Positions 24,560 through 32,951 of a DNA stretch of 64,000 nt are shown here, piece after piece. The stretch lies in NCBI RefSeq assembly GCF_002243645.1, contig NZ_CP017704.1:3428001-3492000 (forward strand). The letters are read 5' to 3'. Every line of letters starts with the position of its first letter. Position 1 is the first letter of the stretch. A model generated the notes under the pieces. It had not been told where the DNA came from. It ran no database searches and saw only the letters and a program-made list of their open reading frames with translations. Position numbers and translations under genes: made by a program. Source of the stretch: Peribacillus simplex NBRC 15720 = DSM 1321 (GTDB lineage: Bacteria; Bacillota; Bacilli; Bacillales; DSM-1321).

Positions 24560-25357
24560 ATGCATGTGCTACAAAAAACACAAAAAATAGTTCGCTATCA
24601 GAATCAACAGGGCAAAATACATTACGGTATTGTTGAGGATGAGATGATATTACAACTGTCTAGCAGTTTTGCTGAACTTGTCAACAAGGAAATAAAGTAT
24701 GACGGGGTAGAGCTGAAATATAGTGACGTGAAAATTTTGGAACCTGTAAAACCTTCGAAAGTGGTTAATTTCGGCTGGACATATGCAGGTCATGCGAAGG
24801 AAACAGGGGGAGAGGCAAACCTTATAGAACCATTTCTATTTTTAAAGCCATTATCTGCGCTTATTCCAGACAAGGAGAAAATTATCCTTCCTCCAAATGA
24901 TCTATCCAACCAAGTAGAGCTTGAAGGGGAAGTTGCACTGGTGATTGGAAAGCGCGGAAAAAACATTAAAGAAGAAGATGCGCTTGATTATGTGTTTGGT
25001 TGCACGATATTTAATGACGTCACAGCAAGAGATCTTACAAAAAAAGATCCACAGTTTACGCGGGGCAAAGGATTTGATACGTTCGGACCTTTGGGGCCGT
25101 GCATCGTTACCGGGGTAGATCCTACAAATTTGCGGATTGTGACCACTTTAAACGGCCGCGTTGTCCAAGACGGGAATACCAATGAAATGTCTCTAAGCAT
25201 TCCGTATCTAATCAGCTGGCTTTCGCAGGTAATGACACTTGAGCCAGGTGACATTTTGGCCACGGGTTCACCATCTGGCAGCTGCCCGATCAAGTCGGGG
25301 GATGAGGTCGTTGTTGAAGTCGAGAATATCGGTCGGTTATGTAATGAGGTTCAGTAG
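24560..25357 (+). CDS. Fumarylacetoacetate hydrolase family protein
   Basis: The 265-residue protein belongs to the FAH superfamily, which cleaves or isomerises beta-diketo acids in aromatic and related catabolism, for example the HpaG-type 2-hydroxyhepta-2,4-diene-1,7-dioate isomerase. The metal site is visible as VELEGEVALVIG (Glu-x-Glu) and the Asp in FNDVTARD, with the typical RGKGFDTFGPLGP and PGDILATGSPSG loops. The N-terminal 60 residues form the usual small domain. AAAGGAG precedes the ATG. No other aromatic pathway genes are adjacent, so the substrate cannot be named. Confidence 0.9.
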   Translation: MHVLQKTQKIVRYQNQQGKIHYGIVEDEMILQLSSSFAELVNKEIKYDGVELKYSDVKILEPVKPSKVVNFGWTYAGHAKETGGEANLIEPFLFLKPLSALIPDKEKIILPPNDLSNQVELEGEVALVIGKRGKNIKEEDALDYVFGCTIFNDVTARDLTKKDPQFTRGKGFDTFGPLGPCIVTGVDPTNLRIVTTLNGRVVQDGNTNEMSLSIPYLISWLSQVMTLEPGDILATGSPSGSCPIKSGDEVVVEVENIGRLCNEVQ

Positions 25358-25413
25358 GATTTGCCAGTATTCTTAATGCCAAATTTGAAAATGTTCATAA
25401 ATAGTTAGTAAAG

Positions 25414-25475
25414 AAAAGAGCTGTCTTTAGGTCAGCTCTTTTTTTTATGCATTGGGGCAGGCTAGTTCAAGATGA
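25414..25475 (+). repeat. Dispersed repeat (hairpin plus right box)
   Basis: Hairpin AAAGAGCTGTCTTTAGGTCAGCTCTTTT with a long T tract and right box GCATTGGGGCAGGCTAGTTC are present. It lies between convergent genes and still has the + orientation. Confidence 0.75.
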
Positions 25476-25566
25476 ATTTTTTTCTTGAGGTCTAAAGTAT
25501 GATCTTAGAACCGAAAAAGAAATTGAATTGACTATGCCCTTATTGGTTTTTACGGTAATTAAAAAT

Positions 25567-25592
25567 AAAAGCAGACGGTACCGTCTGCTTTT
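25567..25592 (-). terminator. Terminator of the quinone oxidoreductase gene
   Basis: A perfect 26-bp palindrome with the core GCAGACGGTACCGTCTGC is followed on the - strand by TTTTATTTTTAATT. It lies 19 bases beyond the oxidoreductase stop. Confidence 0.85.
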
Positions 25593-25610
25593 AAATAGGC
25601 ATTTCAAATA

Positions 25611-26606
25611 TTACCAATTATTTTTCAAAACAATTTTTCCTATGGCCTCGCCTGACTCCATGTACTCATGGGCTTTTGAGACTTCATCAAACGTAAAAAT
25701 GTTTGAATCCAAAAGCGGACGCAGCTGCTCTTCCTCAACCAAACTAGCAACCTTCTTCAAAATTTCTCCATAATGCTTATGCATGTCCTTGTTTAATATC
25801 TTCAACAACATAAAGGTTACATGTAGAGAAAGTCCTTTTGAATGCACTGGGGAGAGGTCATGAGTCGAACGGGCAGCAATGGCTGCTACCGTTCCATGTA
25901 CCGCAGCCGCCTCAAAAGAGCGATCAAGGTTTTCACCACCTACCGTGTCAAACACAACGTCAAAACCTTTTCCGTCTGTATATTTTTGTACATAGTCGTG
26001 AACGCTTTCTTCTCGATAATTAATAGTTACATCTGCACCAAGGCGCGTGCCAATCTCCAGCTTCTCTTGCGAAGAGGCAGTTGTATAGACTGTCGCGCCT
26101 CCCCATTTGGCCAGTTGAATGGCAATGTGTCCAACACCGCCGGTTGCAGCATGGATCAGTATATCTTGTCCAGGGACAAGATTTGCCCGATTAAATAATG
26201 CTTCCCATGCGGTAATGGCAACTAAAGGTAAAGCTGCGGCTTCTTCCATCGTCAAATTTTTCGGTTTGTGAGCCAGTAAATCAACGTCTGCTAGCATATA
26301 TTCTGCAAGTGCACCGCCAGTCCCTTTAAAACCACCCGCGCATCCAAACACTTCATCGCCAACTTTAAACTCAGTTACTCCTTCACCCACTGCAGATACC
26401 AAACCTGCAACATCCCCATGTAATACTGCTGGGAACTCGGGGGCAACGGCTGGAACTGCACCAGCACGGACTTTCGTATCAATAGGATTTACACTTGTAG
26501 CCTTGACTTGAATAAGTACATGTCCAGGTTTTAGTTCAGGTTTTGAAATCTCTTTAAATTGAAATACATTTGGATCACCAAAAGATTGAATAACTTGTGA
26601 TTTCAC
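25611..26606 (-). CDS. NADPH-dependent quinone oxidoreductase (zinc-free MDR family)
   Basis: The 331-residue enzyme is a medium-chain dehydrogenase/reductase of the quinone oxidoreductase type. Seen features are the GroES-like N-terminal domain (VLIQVKATSVNPIDTKVRAG, VLHGDVAGLVSAVGEGVTEFKVGDEVFG), the Rossmann motif HAATGGVGHIAIQLAKWGGA and the C-terminal ANGGRGxIV-like EAIGKIVL tail. Catalytic zinc cysteines are lacking. Such enzymes reduce quinones and reactive aldehydes. Two in-frame GTG codons occur; AGGAG lies eight bases before the second (26606), which I take as the start. A divergent HxlR regulator gene suggests control by electrophile or redox stress. Confidence 0.88.
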   Translation of the reverse strand: MKSQVIQSFGDPNVFQFKEISKPELKPGHVLIQVKATSVNPIDTKVRAGAVPAVAPEFPAVLHGDVAGLVSAVGEGVTEFKVGDEVFGCAGGFKGTGGALAEYMLADVDLLAHKPKNLTMEEAAALPLVAITAWEALFNRANLVPGQDILIHAATGGVGHIAIQLAKWGGATVYTTASSQEKLEIGTRLGADVTINYREESVHDYVQKYTDGKGFDVVFDTVGGENLDRSFEAAAVHGTVAAIAARSTHDLSPVHSKGLSLHVTFMLLKILNKDMHKHYGEILKKVASLVEEEQLRPLLDSNIFTFDEVSKAHEYMESGEAIGKIVLKNNW

Positions 26607-26829
26607 TTTAGTCACTCCTATTTATTTTATGGGGAAATGTCTCATCACCTATTCATGTTAAGGATGAATACACCGGAGACATTAATCCGATTTTTTAGTA
26701 ACATCTTTAATGATGAATAGTATGAAAAGAGTGAATGTTTAGTCTTTACTTGCAAAATCAATGATACTTTATATAATATAAAATTAAAAGTACGCACATT
26801 TTTGTTGAATAGGATAAAATTTGTAATAT

Positions 26830-26847
26830 AGTATACAATTTGATACT
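26830..26847. promoter_or_regulatory. Candidate HxlR operator
   Basis: AGTATAC-AATT-TGATACT is an imperfect inverted repeat 22 bases before the HxlR start. A GATACTTTATATAATATA element lies about 75 bases to the left near the oxidoreductase promoter. HxlR regulators often bind GTAC-like inverted repeats in such divergent regions, so this is a reasonable but unproven site. Confidence 0.4.
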
Positions 26848-26868
26848 TAAAAAGATTGGGGTGTCGAT

Positions 26869-27237
26869 ATGAAGGACTTTAAAACGGAAAAGTGTCCTGA
26901 TACCACTGCTTGTCCTGTTGCAGTTACAGTAGATGTGATAGGAGGCAAATGGAAAGGGATCATATTATATAACTTAATTTCCGGCCCTAAACGTTTTAAC
27001 GAATTAGGGAGACTTATGCCCTATACAACAAAACGTATGATAACGTTACAACTTCGAGAATTGGAACAGGATGGTATTGTACATCGTGAAATATATCGGG
27101 AGATTCCTCCAAAAGTTGAATATTCCCTTACTGCCTTTGGGGAAACATTAAAACCTATTATTTACCTAATGCGAGATTGGGGAGATATGTACGAAAATGA
27201 GGTTTTAATGAAACGAAAAATCTCAGAAAATAGGTAA
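26869..27237 (+). CDS. HxlR family transcriptional regulator
   Basis: The 122-residue winged-helix protein has the HxlR layout: CPVAVTVDVIGGKWKGIILYNLI, then GPKRFNELGRLMPYTTKRMITLQLRELEQDGIV and KVEYSLTAFGETLKPI. Two cysteines near the N-terminus (KCPDTTACPV) lie where redox-sensing relatives such as YodB, HypR and QorR have their reactive Cys. That, with the divergent quinone oxidoreductase gene, suggests thiol-based sensing of quinones or hypochlorite. GGGGTG precedes the ATG. Confidence 0.88.
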   Translation: MKDFKTEKCPDTTACPVAVTVDVIGGKWKGIILYNLISGPKRFNELGRLMPYTTKRMITLQLRELEQDGIVHREIYREIPPKVEYSLTAFGETLKPIIYLMRDWGDMYENEVLMKRKISENR

Positions 27238-27318
27238 CATCAAATGATGTTCCCGAACCAACTAAACCAAAGCAATACCTTCAACTCCTCAGGTATGATT
27301 TCTAAATTTTATAACAAA

Positions 27319-27507
27319 GTTGATTGGAGAGGAAGGTGCGAGACTCTTGCGGGAAAAGCGCGTCTAAGGGAGACCCCGCAGGAGCAAAGGGCGCCGAGGG
27401 CGGACCGCCCGCGGAAAGCGAGTGCCTGGAATGGAAATCAGCGTCTAAATTGTACAAACCATAAAGAATCTGTAGACAAACTCGATTTTCATCTAGTTTG
27501 TCTACAG
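27319..27507 (+). repeat. GC-rich interspersed repeat, copy 1, with 13-bp hairpin
   Basis: A block much richer in GC than its surroundings (GCGAGACTCTTGCGGGAAAA, GGGAGACCCCGCAGGAG, CCGCCCGCGGAAAGCGAG) is followed by a perfect 13-bp inverted repeat, CTGTAGACAAACT / AGTTTGTCTACAG (27470-27507). A diverged second copy lies at 49036-49210. The element resembles an unannotated repeat common in Bacillaceae genomes. A 101-codon frame across it is not a gene. Confidence 0.75.
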
Positions 27508-27567
27508 TCTGGGAGTTGTTTTGGCAACTCTTTTTTTAATGCAACTTAAGGGGCATGTTAACATGGA
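27508..27567 (+). repeat. Dispersed repeat (hairpin plus decayed right box)
   Basis: Hairpin GGGAGTTGTTTTGGCAACTC with T7 and right box GCAACTTAAGGGGCATGTTAAC directly follow the GC-rich element, so the two repeat families are adjacent here. Confidence 0.65.
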
Positions 27568-27601
27568 AAGGTATAATAAAGGAACTTAACGAGGTGCAAA
27601 C

Positions 27602-28228
27602 ATGCTTTTAAACGATTTTATGAATGAGAATTTTCCAAACTTAGAACTTAGACCACCCTTGTTTTATAGTTGGAAAACTGGTATCCGGTTTGAATTAGGT
27701 GTGGACTATGATAGTGATTATGCTTATGAAAATAGCCCCTATTTACAAGGAGTATATAAAAGGGCTATCACTTTATTCAAGTCCTTGCATTCTCATAACG
27801 ATGATATTTATATCGTAGTTGACGTAAACGATTATGCAGATGGTTTTAAACATAAATCAAATACTTTTTCACGGTATATTAAAGAGAAGTCGATCTTATA
27901 CCGGTTAAACCAAAAGACAACTTTTCATGACGATGATGAAGAAGGAACCTATAAAACACATAGATTTACATTAAAATGTAAAGCGTCTGACTTCAAATAC
28001 ATTCATATGTTAAAAGCAATCTGCAATCAAGATATGGGAATAAGGCCAAGTATTTTTAATAGAGTCTATTTTATAAACATCAACAGGAAAACTATATTTC
28101 ACGTTTATGATGACAGGGGTTGTGATTTATTGGCGACTTCGCCCGAAACAATAAGAGATGTTTATGATAAATACAACGACTGGTTATTAGATTACGACAG
28201 AAATGAAATAGACGAGGTATTTAAATAA
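27602..28228 (+). CDS. DUF3885 domain-containing protein
   Basis: The 208-residue cytoplasmic protein matches DUF3885, a family of unknown function frequent in Bacillus and often near immunity-type genes. Family marks are the N-terminal LRPPLFYSWKTGIRFELGVD, the central acidic/aromatic DDIYIVVDVNDYADG and the C-terminal NRVYFININRKTIFHVYDDRGCDLLA...YDKYNDWLLDYDR. GAGGTG lies eight bases before the ATG. The next repeat copy starts ten bases past its stop. Confidence 0.85.
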   Translation: MLLNDFMNENFPNLELRPPLFYSWKTGIRFELGVDYDSDYAYENSPYLQGVYKRAITLFKSLHSHNDDIYIVVDVNDYADGFKHKSNTFSRYIKEKSILYRLNQKTTFHDDDEEGTYKTHRFTLKCKASDFKYIHMLKAICNQDMGIRPSIFNRVYFININRKTIFHVYDDRGCDLLATSPETIRDVYDKYNDWLLDYDRNEIDEVFK

Positions 28229-28237
28229 AGGATGTCC

Positions 28238-28326
28238 CCTTGTTAAAATAACAGGTACATTAGCAAAGATCAGAGCTGCCTTTAAGGCAGCTTTTTCTTT
28301 ATGCATCGGGGCAGGTTAGTTGAAAG
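28238..28326 (+). repeat. Dispersed box-hairpin-box repeat (full copy)
   Basis: Left box TTAAAATAACAGGTACATTAGC, a nearly perfect hairpin GAGCTGCCTTTAAGGCAGC with TTTTTC, and right box GCATCGGGGCAGGTTAG followed by TTGAAAG. Confidence 0.85.
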
Positions 28327-28347
28327 TTGTTGAATCAGTATTTACCC

Positions 28348-28412
28348 TTGACATTTGTTTTGAAACAGATTAACATGAAATCAACTTCACATGAAGTTAA
28401 CTTCATGTGAAG
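28348..28412 (+). promoter_or_regulatory. Promoter with 28-bp perfect palindromic operator
   Basis: TTGACA-N17-TAACAT is followed eight bases later by a perfect 28-bp palindrome (28385-28412; half-site CTTCACATGAAGTT). A further ACTTCAC half-site follows. The position suggests an operator at the transcription start, probably for the XRE protein of this operon. Confidence 0.65.
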
Positions 28413-28456
28413 AAAACTTCACCCCCAGGTGAATAAGTTGGTTAGGAGAGGTATGA

Positions 28457-28855
28457 TTGAAAAATCTATTCATACAGCGTTTTTTAGTCTCAACGGTGAT
28501 AATAATATTGGGAATCATTCAAATAATTCTCGATACATCACAAAGATTTAATTTTGGCTATATCATAGTATTCCTAGGTGGGATAATTTTGTTGTACTCA
28601 ACAATTTCTTACATAACATCCGGTAAGAATAAATCACTAGAAAAGGAACTATCGAAGGAGTACGACGAAAGAGATGCTTTAATTGATGGGAAAGTTGCTC
28701 GCTTTTCCTTGCAAATTCTGATGTGCGAAATTTTTATTCTTATGTTTATAACTAATTATGTCGTTATCCCAACAAATACTGTATTATTTGTTGTCTTAGT
28801 CTCATTAATAATTAGCCAAATTGGGTCTAGAAAGTATTACAATCATTTCCTTTAA
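28457..28855 (+). CDS. Membrane protein (DUF2178-like)
   Basis: The 132-residue protein has four hydrophobic segments arranged two by two around a charged cytoplasmic loop (KNKSLEKELSKEYDERDALI), as in the DUF2178-type membrane proteins that accompany a small XRE regulator in many Bacillus and archaeal genomes. The start is TTG, with GGAGAGG five bases upstream. A downstream XRE gene begins 13 bases after the stop. The function is unknown. Confidence 0.7.
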   Translation: MKNLFIQRFLVSTVIIILGIIQIILDTSQRFNFGYIIVFLGGIILLYSTISYITSGKNKSLEKELSKEYDERDALIDGKVARFSLQILMCEIFILMFITNYVVIPTNTVLFVVLVSLIISQIGSRKYYNHFL

Positions 28856-28867
28856 TTCGGAGGATTT

Positions 28868-29071
28868 ATGAAAAATAGAGTAAAAGAATTGCGAATAGAA
28901 TATGGAATAACGCAACAAGAATTAGCTGATAAAGTAAGTGTATCTTCTAGAACGATCATCTCATTAGAAAAACAAAAGTATAATCCATCTGTGTTACTTG
29001 CGTATAAAATAGCTTCAGTTTTTAATTTATCAATTGAAGAAACTTTTATTTTTGATGAGGATGACAAATAA
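28868..29071 (+). CDS. Small XRE/Cro-type HTH regulator
   Basis: The 67-residue protein is essentially only an HTH_3 domain (RVKELRIEYGITQQELADKV, SVSSRTIISLEKQKYNPS, LLAYKIASVFNLSIEETFIF), like YgzD/YozG proteins. A CGGAGG site lies five bases before the ATG. It probably represses its own operon through the 28-bp palindrome upstream of the membrane gene, an inference from position. Confidence 0.9.
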   Translation: MKNRVKELRIEYGITQQELADKVSVSSRTIISLEKQKYNPSVLLAYKIASVFNLSIEETFIFDEDDK

Positions 29072-29119
29072 TACATTTCACAAAGATGAACATATTAAAC
29101 AAACAACGGAGGAACATAA

Positions 29120-29326
29120 ATGCTTAATGTATTATTTATTTTTGGGGCTGTTTTAATAGTTTGGGGTATTTATCGTATGAAAACAGATGATGGCTTATTT
29201 GGGAAAAACCGAAAAAGTAAAAACATATTCAATTTAATGCTAATGGGAGAAGCTTCAGGATTAGGGCAATTTTTGAGTGGAATTCTGTGTATTATTATAG
29301 GGATTATTGCAGTTATTATGAAGTGA
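29120..29326 (+). CDS. Small two-helix membrane protein
   Basis: The 68-residue product has hydrophobic helices at 3-18 and 48-67 around a polar loop (MKTDDGLFGKNRKSKN). CGGAGGA precedes the ATG. It is the third gene of the palindrome-controlled operon, 48 bases after the HTH gene. No family is recognised. Confidence 0.65.
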   Translation: MLNVLFIFGAVLIVWGIYRMKTDDGLFGKNRKSKNIFNLMLMGEASGLGQFLSGILCIIIGIIAVIMK

Positions 29327-29383
29327 AGATAGGAGCTGCCTTTAAGGCAGCTCTTTCTTTATGCATCGGGCCAGGATAGTTAT
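29327..29383 (+). repeat. Dispersed repeat (hairpin plus right box)
   Basis: Hairpin GGAGCTGCCTTTAAGGCAGCTC with TTTC and right box GCATCGGGCCAGGATAGTTA start at the previous stop codon. It is likely the terminator of the three-gene operon. Confidence 0.8.
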
Positions 29384-29459
29384 AGAATGAATTACGTGAA
29401 AATGACCTTAATGATAAAATTAGTTAAATGGACTGTTACATCATTAAAGGGGGAGAAGG

Positions 29460-29945
29460 ATGGAAATTCGTTCAGTGAAAGGGTCAGATTACTATGCAAT
29501 ATCTCCACTAATCAATGAGTGGTGGGGAGGAAGGCAAATGTCTGATATGTTACCGAAATTATTCTTTGATCATTTTACAAATACAAGTTTCATAGCCGAA
29601 AAGGAAGGGGAAATAGTCGGTTTCCTAATAGGGATTCTATCTCAATCTCAATCTGATGAGGCATATATTCACTTTGTCGGAGTACATCCTGAATACAGAA
29701 AAAATGATATCGGAAGACATTTATACAAACAATTTTTTAATGTAGTAAATGAAAATGGCCGCAATGTTGTCCGTTGTGTAACGTCACCTGTCAACAAATC
29801 TTCAATTGCCTATCATACCAAGATGGGATTTGAAATTGAAGAGGGAGATAAATTAATTGATGGTGTTTCAGTCCACACTGACTATGACGGACCCAATCAA
29901 GATAGAGTTTTATTCATGAAACAGTTATCAAGTTACGAGGACTGA
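29460..29945 (+). CDS. GNAT family N-acetyltransferase
   Basis: The 161-residue protein has the GNAT fold: an N-terminal strand-helix (IRSVKGSDYYAISPLINEWW), IAEKEGEIVGFLIG, and the acetyl-CoA motif A as VHPEYRKNDIGRHLYKQF, where the usual R/QxxGxG/A is slightly altered. The C-terminal AYHTKMGFEIEEGD is typical. The acceptor substrate is unknown. GGGGGAGAAGG precedes the ATG. A perfect terminator follows. Confidence 0.85.
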   Translation: MEIRSVKGSDYYAISPLINEWWGGRQMSDMLPKLFFDHFTNTSFIAEKEGEIVGFLIGILSQSQSDEAYIHFVGVHPEYRKNDIGRHLYKQFFNVVNENGRNVVRCVTSPVNKSSIAYHTKMGFEIEEGDKLIDGVSVHTDYDGPNQDRVLFMKQLSSYED

Positions 29946-29951
29946 CAATGG

Positions 29952-29992
29952 AAAAAAGGTCGACCAGTAAAAATCTGGTCGACCTTTTTTTC
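29952..29992 (+). terminator. Bidirectional terminator
   Basis: A perfect 14-bp stem (AAAAGGTCGACCAG with its complement) with a seven-base loop and T7 stands between the convergent GNAT and nhaC genes, with T runs on both strands. Confidence 0.92.
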
Positions 29993-30032
29993 ATAGAATC
30001 CACTAAGGCGGGACTGTCAGCTAAAGTGTTTT

Positions 30033-31484
30033 TTATTCATTGCTTATCTTTTTCTGCATAAACGATTTTTCTTCCAGATGTTCTTTATCCTCGTTCACAT
30101 TTCCTTTTTCTTTAAATATTGCAAATCCTGTTATTGCGTAGATTATGGCAAGAATGGGTGTTAAGACGGCTTGATAAGCATAAGGGAAAAAATCCAAAGT
30201 CGAGACTCCTAATACCCCTGATAAATAAATGGCTGTTAACGACCAAGGAACGAGATAGGAAAACATGGTTCCTCCATCTTCTAACGTTCTGGAAAGAACG
30301 GTTAGCGATACGTTATGTTTTTTATAAGCGGATTTAAACATTTGACCAGGCAATATAATGGACATATACTGACTTGCTGTAAGCATATCTGTAACTAATC
30401 CTGAGAATAAGGTTGTTAAAACAAGACTCCGTGCACTTTTGATTGTATTCTTAATGCTGCCTAAAATAGCACTTACAATACCTGTTCTTTGTAGTATCTC
30501 TCCAAAACCGAGAATTAAAATTGATAGAGTAACAGTCGGCATCATGTTTGCTATACCGCCTCTATTAAGTAAGTTGTCGACTTGTTCCACCCCGGTCTGT
30601 ATTTGGAATCCTTTAGATAATGCGGTGAAAATGGTGTTTATATCATAATTTGTTTGAATTAAGGCAGCAGCAACCACCCCGCCTAATGCTGATATTAACA
30701 AGGCAATTAATGGAGGAACTTTCTTTGCAGCTAATAAAATCGTTAAAACCGGTACTAGCAGCAAAAAGGGACTAATCACAAAGTGTTTAGACAACGTATC
30801 TGTAATTAAATCTATTTTGGTCACATCCAGCGAATTATGGGAAAACTTCATTCCTTGAATTCCATACAAGATAGTACTGATGACCAGTATTGGGAGAACG
30901 GAATAAAGCATGGACCGAATATGGCTCGTGAGTTCGACTCCCGTAACAGCTACTGCCAAGTTTGTAGTGTCGGCAAATGGCGAGATTTTATTTCCAAATA
31001 TGGCCCCTGATACAACCATGCCTGCTGTTAATGCCGGTGGTATTCCCATTCCATAGCCAATGCCCATAAATGCGACTCCAAGTGTACCTGCTGATGCATA
31101 AGCGCTGCCGATAAAAAAGGACGTAACACATAATATTAGAAAACCTGATACTAAAAACACGGTGGGAGACAATAATTTTAGCCCATAAAAAATAATGGTG
31201 GGAACGATTCCCGAGACAATCCAGGAACCAATGACCATTCCCACACTCATTAAAATCAACACGACAAGCAATGATTTCTTACAACCATCAACAAAGTATT
31301 CTTGCAGTTCCTTGCCTTTAAATCCCTGGGTTAATAGAACGATGGAAATGGCGATGGTTGCGACAATAAATACTATATCAGTAGGCAGTTTCAAAATGCC
31401 GTTGCCGATTGATAAAACCGTTATTAATACAAGAATAGTCAGCAATGCCACCTTGAGTGAAACCTTATTTTCAACTTCATTCAT
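30033..31484 (-). CDS. nhaC: NhaC family Na+/H+ antiporter
   Basis: The 483-residue membrane protein is an NhaC-type antiporter, which exchanges cytoplasmic sodium for protons; some relatives exchange malate or lactate. The hallmark SGAIFGNKISPFADTTNLA motif is complete, and about 11-12 helices are present. GGGGGGAG precedes the ATG. The gene follows ald by 50 bases in the same direction, without a clear terminator between, so the two form one unit behind a sigma-54 promoter. An ald partnership suggests use during alanine catabolism, perhaps as an amino- or keto-acid-linked exchanger, which is inference. Confidence 0.9.
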   Translation of the reverse strand: MNEVENKVSLKVALLTILVLITVLSIGNGILKLPTDIVFIVATIAISIVLLTQGFKGKELQEYFVDGCKKSLLVVLILMSVGMVIGSWIVSGIVPTIIFYGLKLLSPTVFLVSGFLILCVTSFFIGSAYASAGTLGVAFMGIGYGMGIPPALTAGMVVSGAIFGNKISPFADTTNLAVAVTGVELTSHIRSMLYSVLPILVISTILYGIQGMKFSHNSLDVTKIDLITDTLSKHFVISPFLLLVPVLTILLAAKKVPPLIALLISALGGVVAAALIQTNYDINTIFTALSKGFQIQTGVEQVDNLLNRGGIANMMPTVTLSILILGFGEILQRTGIVSAILGSIKNTIKSARSLVLTTLFSGLVTDMLTASQYMSIILPGQMFKSAYKKHNVSLTVLSRTLEDGGTMFSYLVPWSLTAIYLSGVLGVSTLDFFPYAYQAVLTPILAIIYAITGFAIFKEKGNVNEDKEHLEEKSFMQKKISNE

Positions 31485-31533
31485 GGACTTTTCTCCCCCC
31501 TTAACACTTCTTTCTTTTTAAATAGTTGATGTG

Positions 31534-32700
31534 CTAACTCATTTTCATCGGTAATTTTGTAGTTGTAGCATTAGGTACAAAATCGAGATCATTGCGAGCC
31601 GTTAAACCCAGTGCTTCTTCCGGAAATGTAAATTCTCTGCCTTGAACGACACACGTTTCTTCATGTGTAAGAATGCCTTTATATACGGTTAAGCTTCTTC
31701 TTAAGTACCCATCTCTCCTACATGCCTCCGCTACACCGTTGTTCGCGATAGACCGGATATGAGGTAAAACGGATGCAGCATAGGCTTTAGAGGCAGTATG
31801 TGGTGCAGCTCCTGGTATATTATCGACTCCGTAATGAACTACGCCATCTAACACATAAGTGGGGTCTGCATGTGTTGTCGGTTTATAGGTTTCAATTGCC
31901 CCGCCTACATCCGCACTGATGTCTACAATCACTGAACCTTTTTTCATGATCTTTAACATATCTCTAGTAATTAAATGATCTTTTCTATGTTTTGGCCATT
32001 TAACACAATTAATGACTAAGTCTATATCTTGAAGGACTTTCTTAATACTTTGTTGATTGGAAATCATTGTGTTTACATTTTTAGGGAAAATTTCTTGGCA
32101 ATGCCTTAATGCACCAATATTAATGTCCATCAGGGTGACGTCAGCACCTAAGGCGGAAACAATTTCTGTAGCTGCTTTTCCAACAATTCCAGCTCCAAGC
32201 ACCAAGACATTCGCTCCCGATGCGCCGCCAATTCCGCATATAAGCTGTCCGTTTCCTCCATTTATACTAAGCAAATGATAAGCTCCCATTAAAGCTCCTA
32301 ATTTGCCTGCAACTTCACAATTCGGGGAACCGTATCTATGGGAATCTTCTGCCGTAAGTGCAATCACTTTTTTCTTAATTAATACGTCCACTTCTTCTCT
32401 GTTTGAAGCCGGATGAAGGCAGGCGAAGATCATTTGATTTTCCCTTAACAGCTCATATTCTTCAGGTGAAATTTCCTTAACTTTCACAATAAAGTCAGCT
32501 TCCTTATATATTTCGTCCATGGTCAGTCTGATTTGTGCGCCTACTTCAAGATACTCCTCATCAGTGAAGCCAGCTTTCAAACCAGCTTCTGTCTCGATTA
32601 ACACGCAATGCCCATCTCCAACTAACTCAGCAGCTTCTATTGGCGTAAATACAACGCGATCTTCTCCAGCTTTGATTTCCCTTGGCATACCAATTTTCAT
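31534..32700 (-). CDS. ald: Alanine dehydrogenase
   Basis: The 388-residue enzyme oxidatively deaminates L-alanine to pyruvate and ammonia with NAD+. Catalytic residues are visible: Lys75 in DFIVKVKEI and His96 in FACLHPASN. The nucleotide fold is VLVLGAGIVGKAATEIVSALG with the acidic LMDINI, and the conserved HYGVDNIPGAAPHTASKA lies near the C-terminus. Length is slightly above the usual 370-380. The protein is rather diverged from the canonical Bacillus Ald, so it may be a second paralogue. It is the first gene after a sigma-54 promoter and next to a sigma-54 activator gene, consistent with alanine-inducible control. Confidence 0.93.
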   Translation of the reverse strand: MKIGMPREIKAGEDRVVFTPIEAAELVGDGHCVLIETEAGLKAGFTDEEYLEVGAQIRLTMDEIYKEADFIVKVKEISPEEYELLRENQMIFACLHPASNREEVDVLIKKKVIALTAEDSHRYGSPNCEVAGKLGALMGAYHLLSINGGNGQLICGIGGASGANVLVLGAGIVGKAATEIVSALGADVTLMDINIGALRHCQEIFPKNVNTMISNQQSIKKVLQDIDLVINCVKWPKHRKDHLITRDMLKIMKKGSVIVDISADVGGAIETYKPTTHADPTYVLDGVVHYGVDNIPGAAPHTASKAYAASVLPHIRSIANNGVAEACRRDGYLRRSLTVYKGILTHEETCVVQGREFTFPEEALGLTARNDLDFVPNATTTKLPMKMS

Positions 32701-32763
32701 AACTATACCCCTTCTTCCTATTTTTTATAGAAATGAAATGCTTTGTGCTACATCTGTAAACTT

Positions 32764-32779
32764 AGCAAGAAGTATGCCA
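32764..32779 (-). promoter_or_regulatory. Sigma-54 (-24/-12) promoter of ald-nhaC
   Basis: On the - strand TGGCATACTTCTTGCT matches TGGCAC-N5-TTGCW, with exactly ten bases between the GG and GC elements. The start point would be about 50 bases before the ald ATG. The adjacent activator gene makes the assignment strong. Confidence 0.85.
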
Positions 32780-32891
32780 AGAGAACTCATCATTTTCCGC
32801 TGTTTTATGCAGAAAAATAAGAGTTTCCCGTTATGAAAATGTCGATTTCAGATAATGAGAATGATTAAATTGTTAATATTTAAGCAATGGA

Positions 32892-32951
32892 TGTTATATT
32901 TTGGGCACTTTCTACATCGTTTATTTGTCCATTGTTAGCTTTTGGGCACTA
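32892..32951 (-). promoter_or_regulatory. Tandem upstream activator sites for the sigma-54 regulator
   Basis: Two direct repeats of TGTTA-N2-TTTTGGGCACT occur at 32892-32909 and 32933-32950, 41 bases apart. They lie about 150 and 190 bases upstream of the predicted ald start, a usual distance for enhancer-binding activators. The distal copy overlaps the 3' end of the activator gene. Confidence 0.6.

Noticed and set aside
27244..27549. A 101-codon + strand frame
   Set aside because: It runs across the GC-rich interspersed repeat and the dispersed-repeat hairpin, and it lacks a ribosome binding site.
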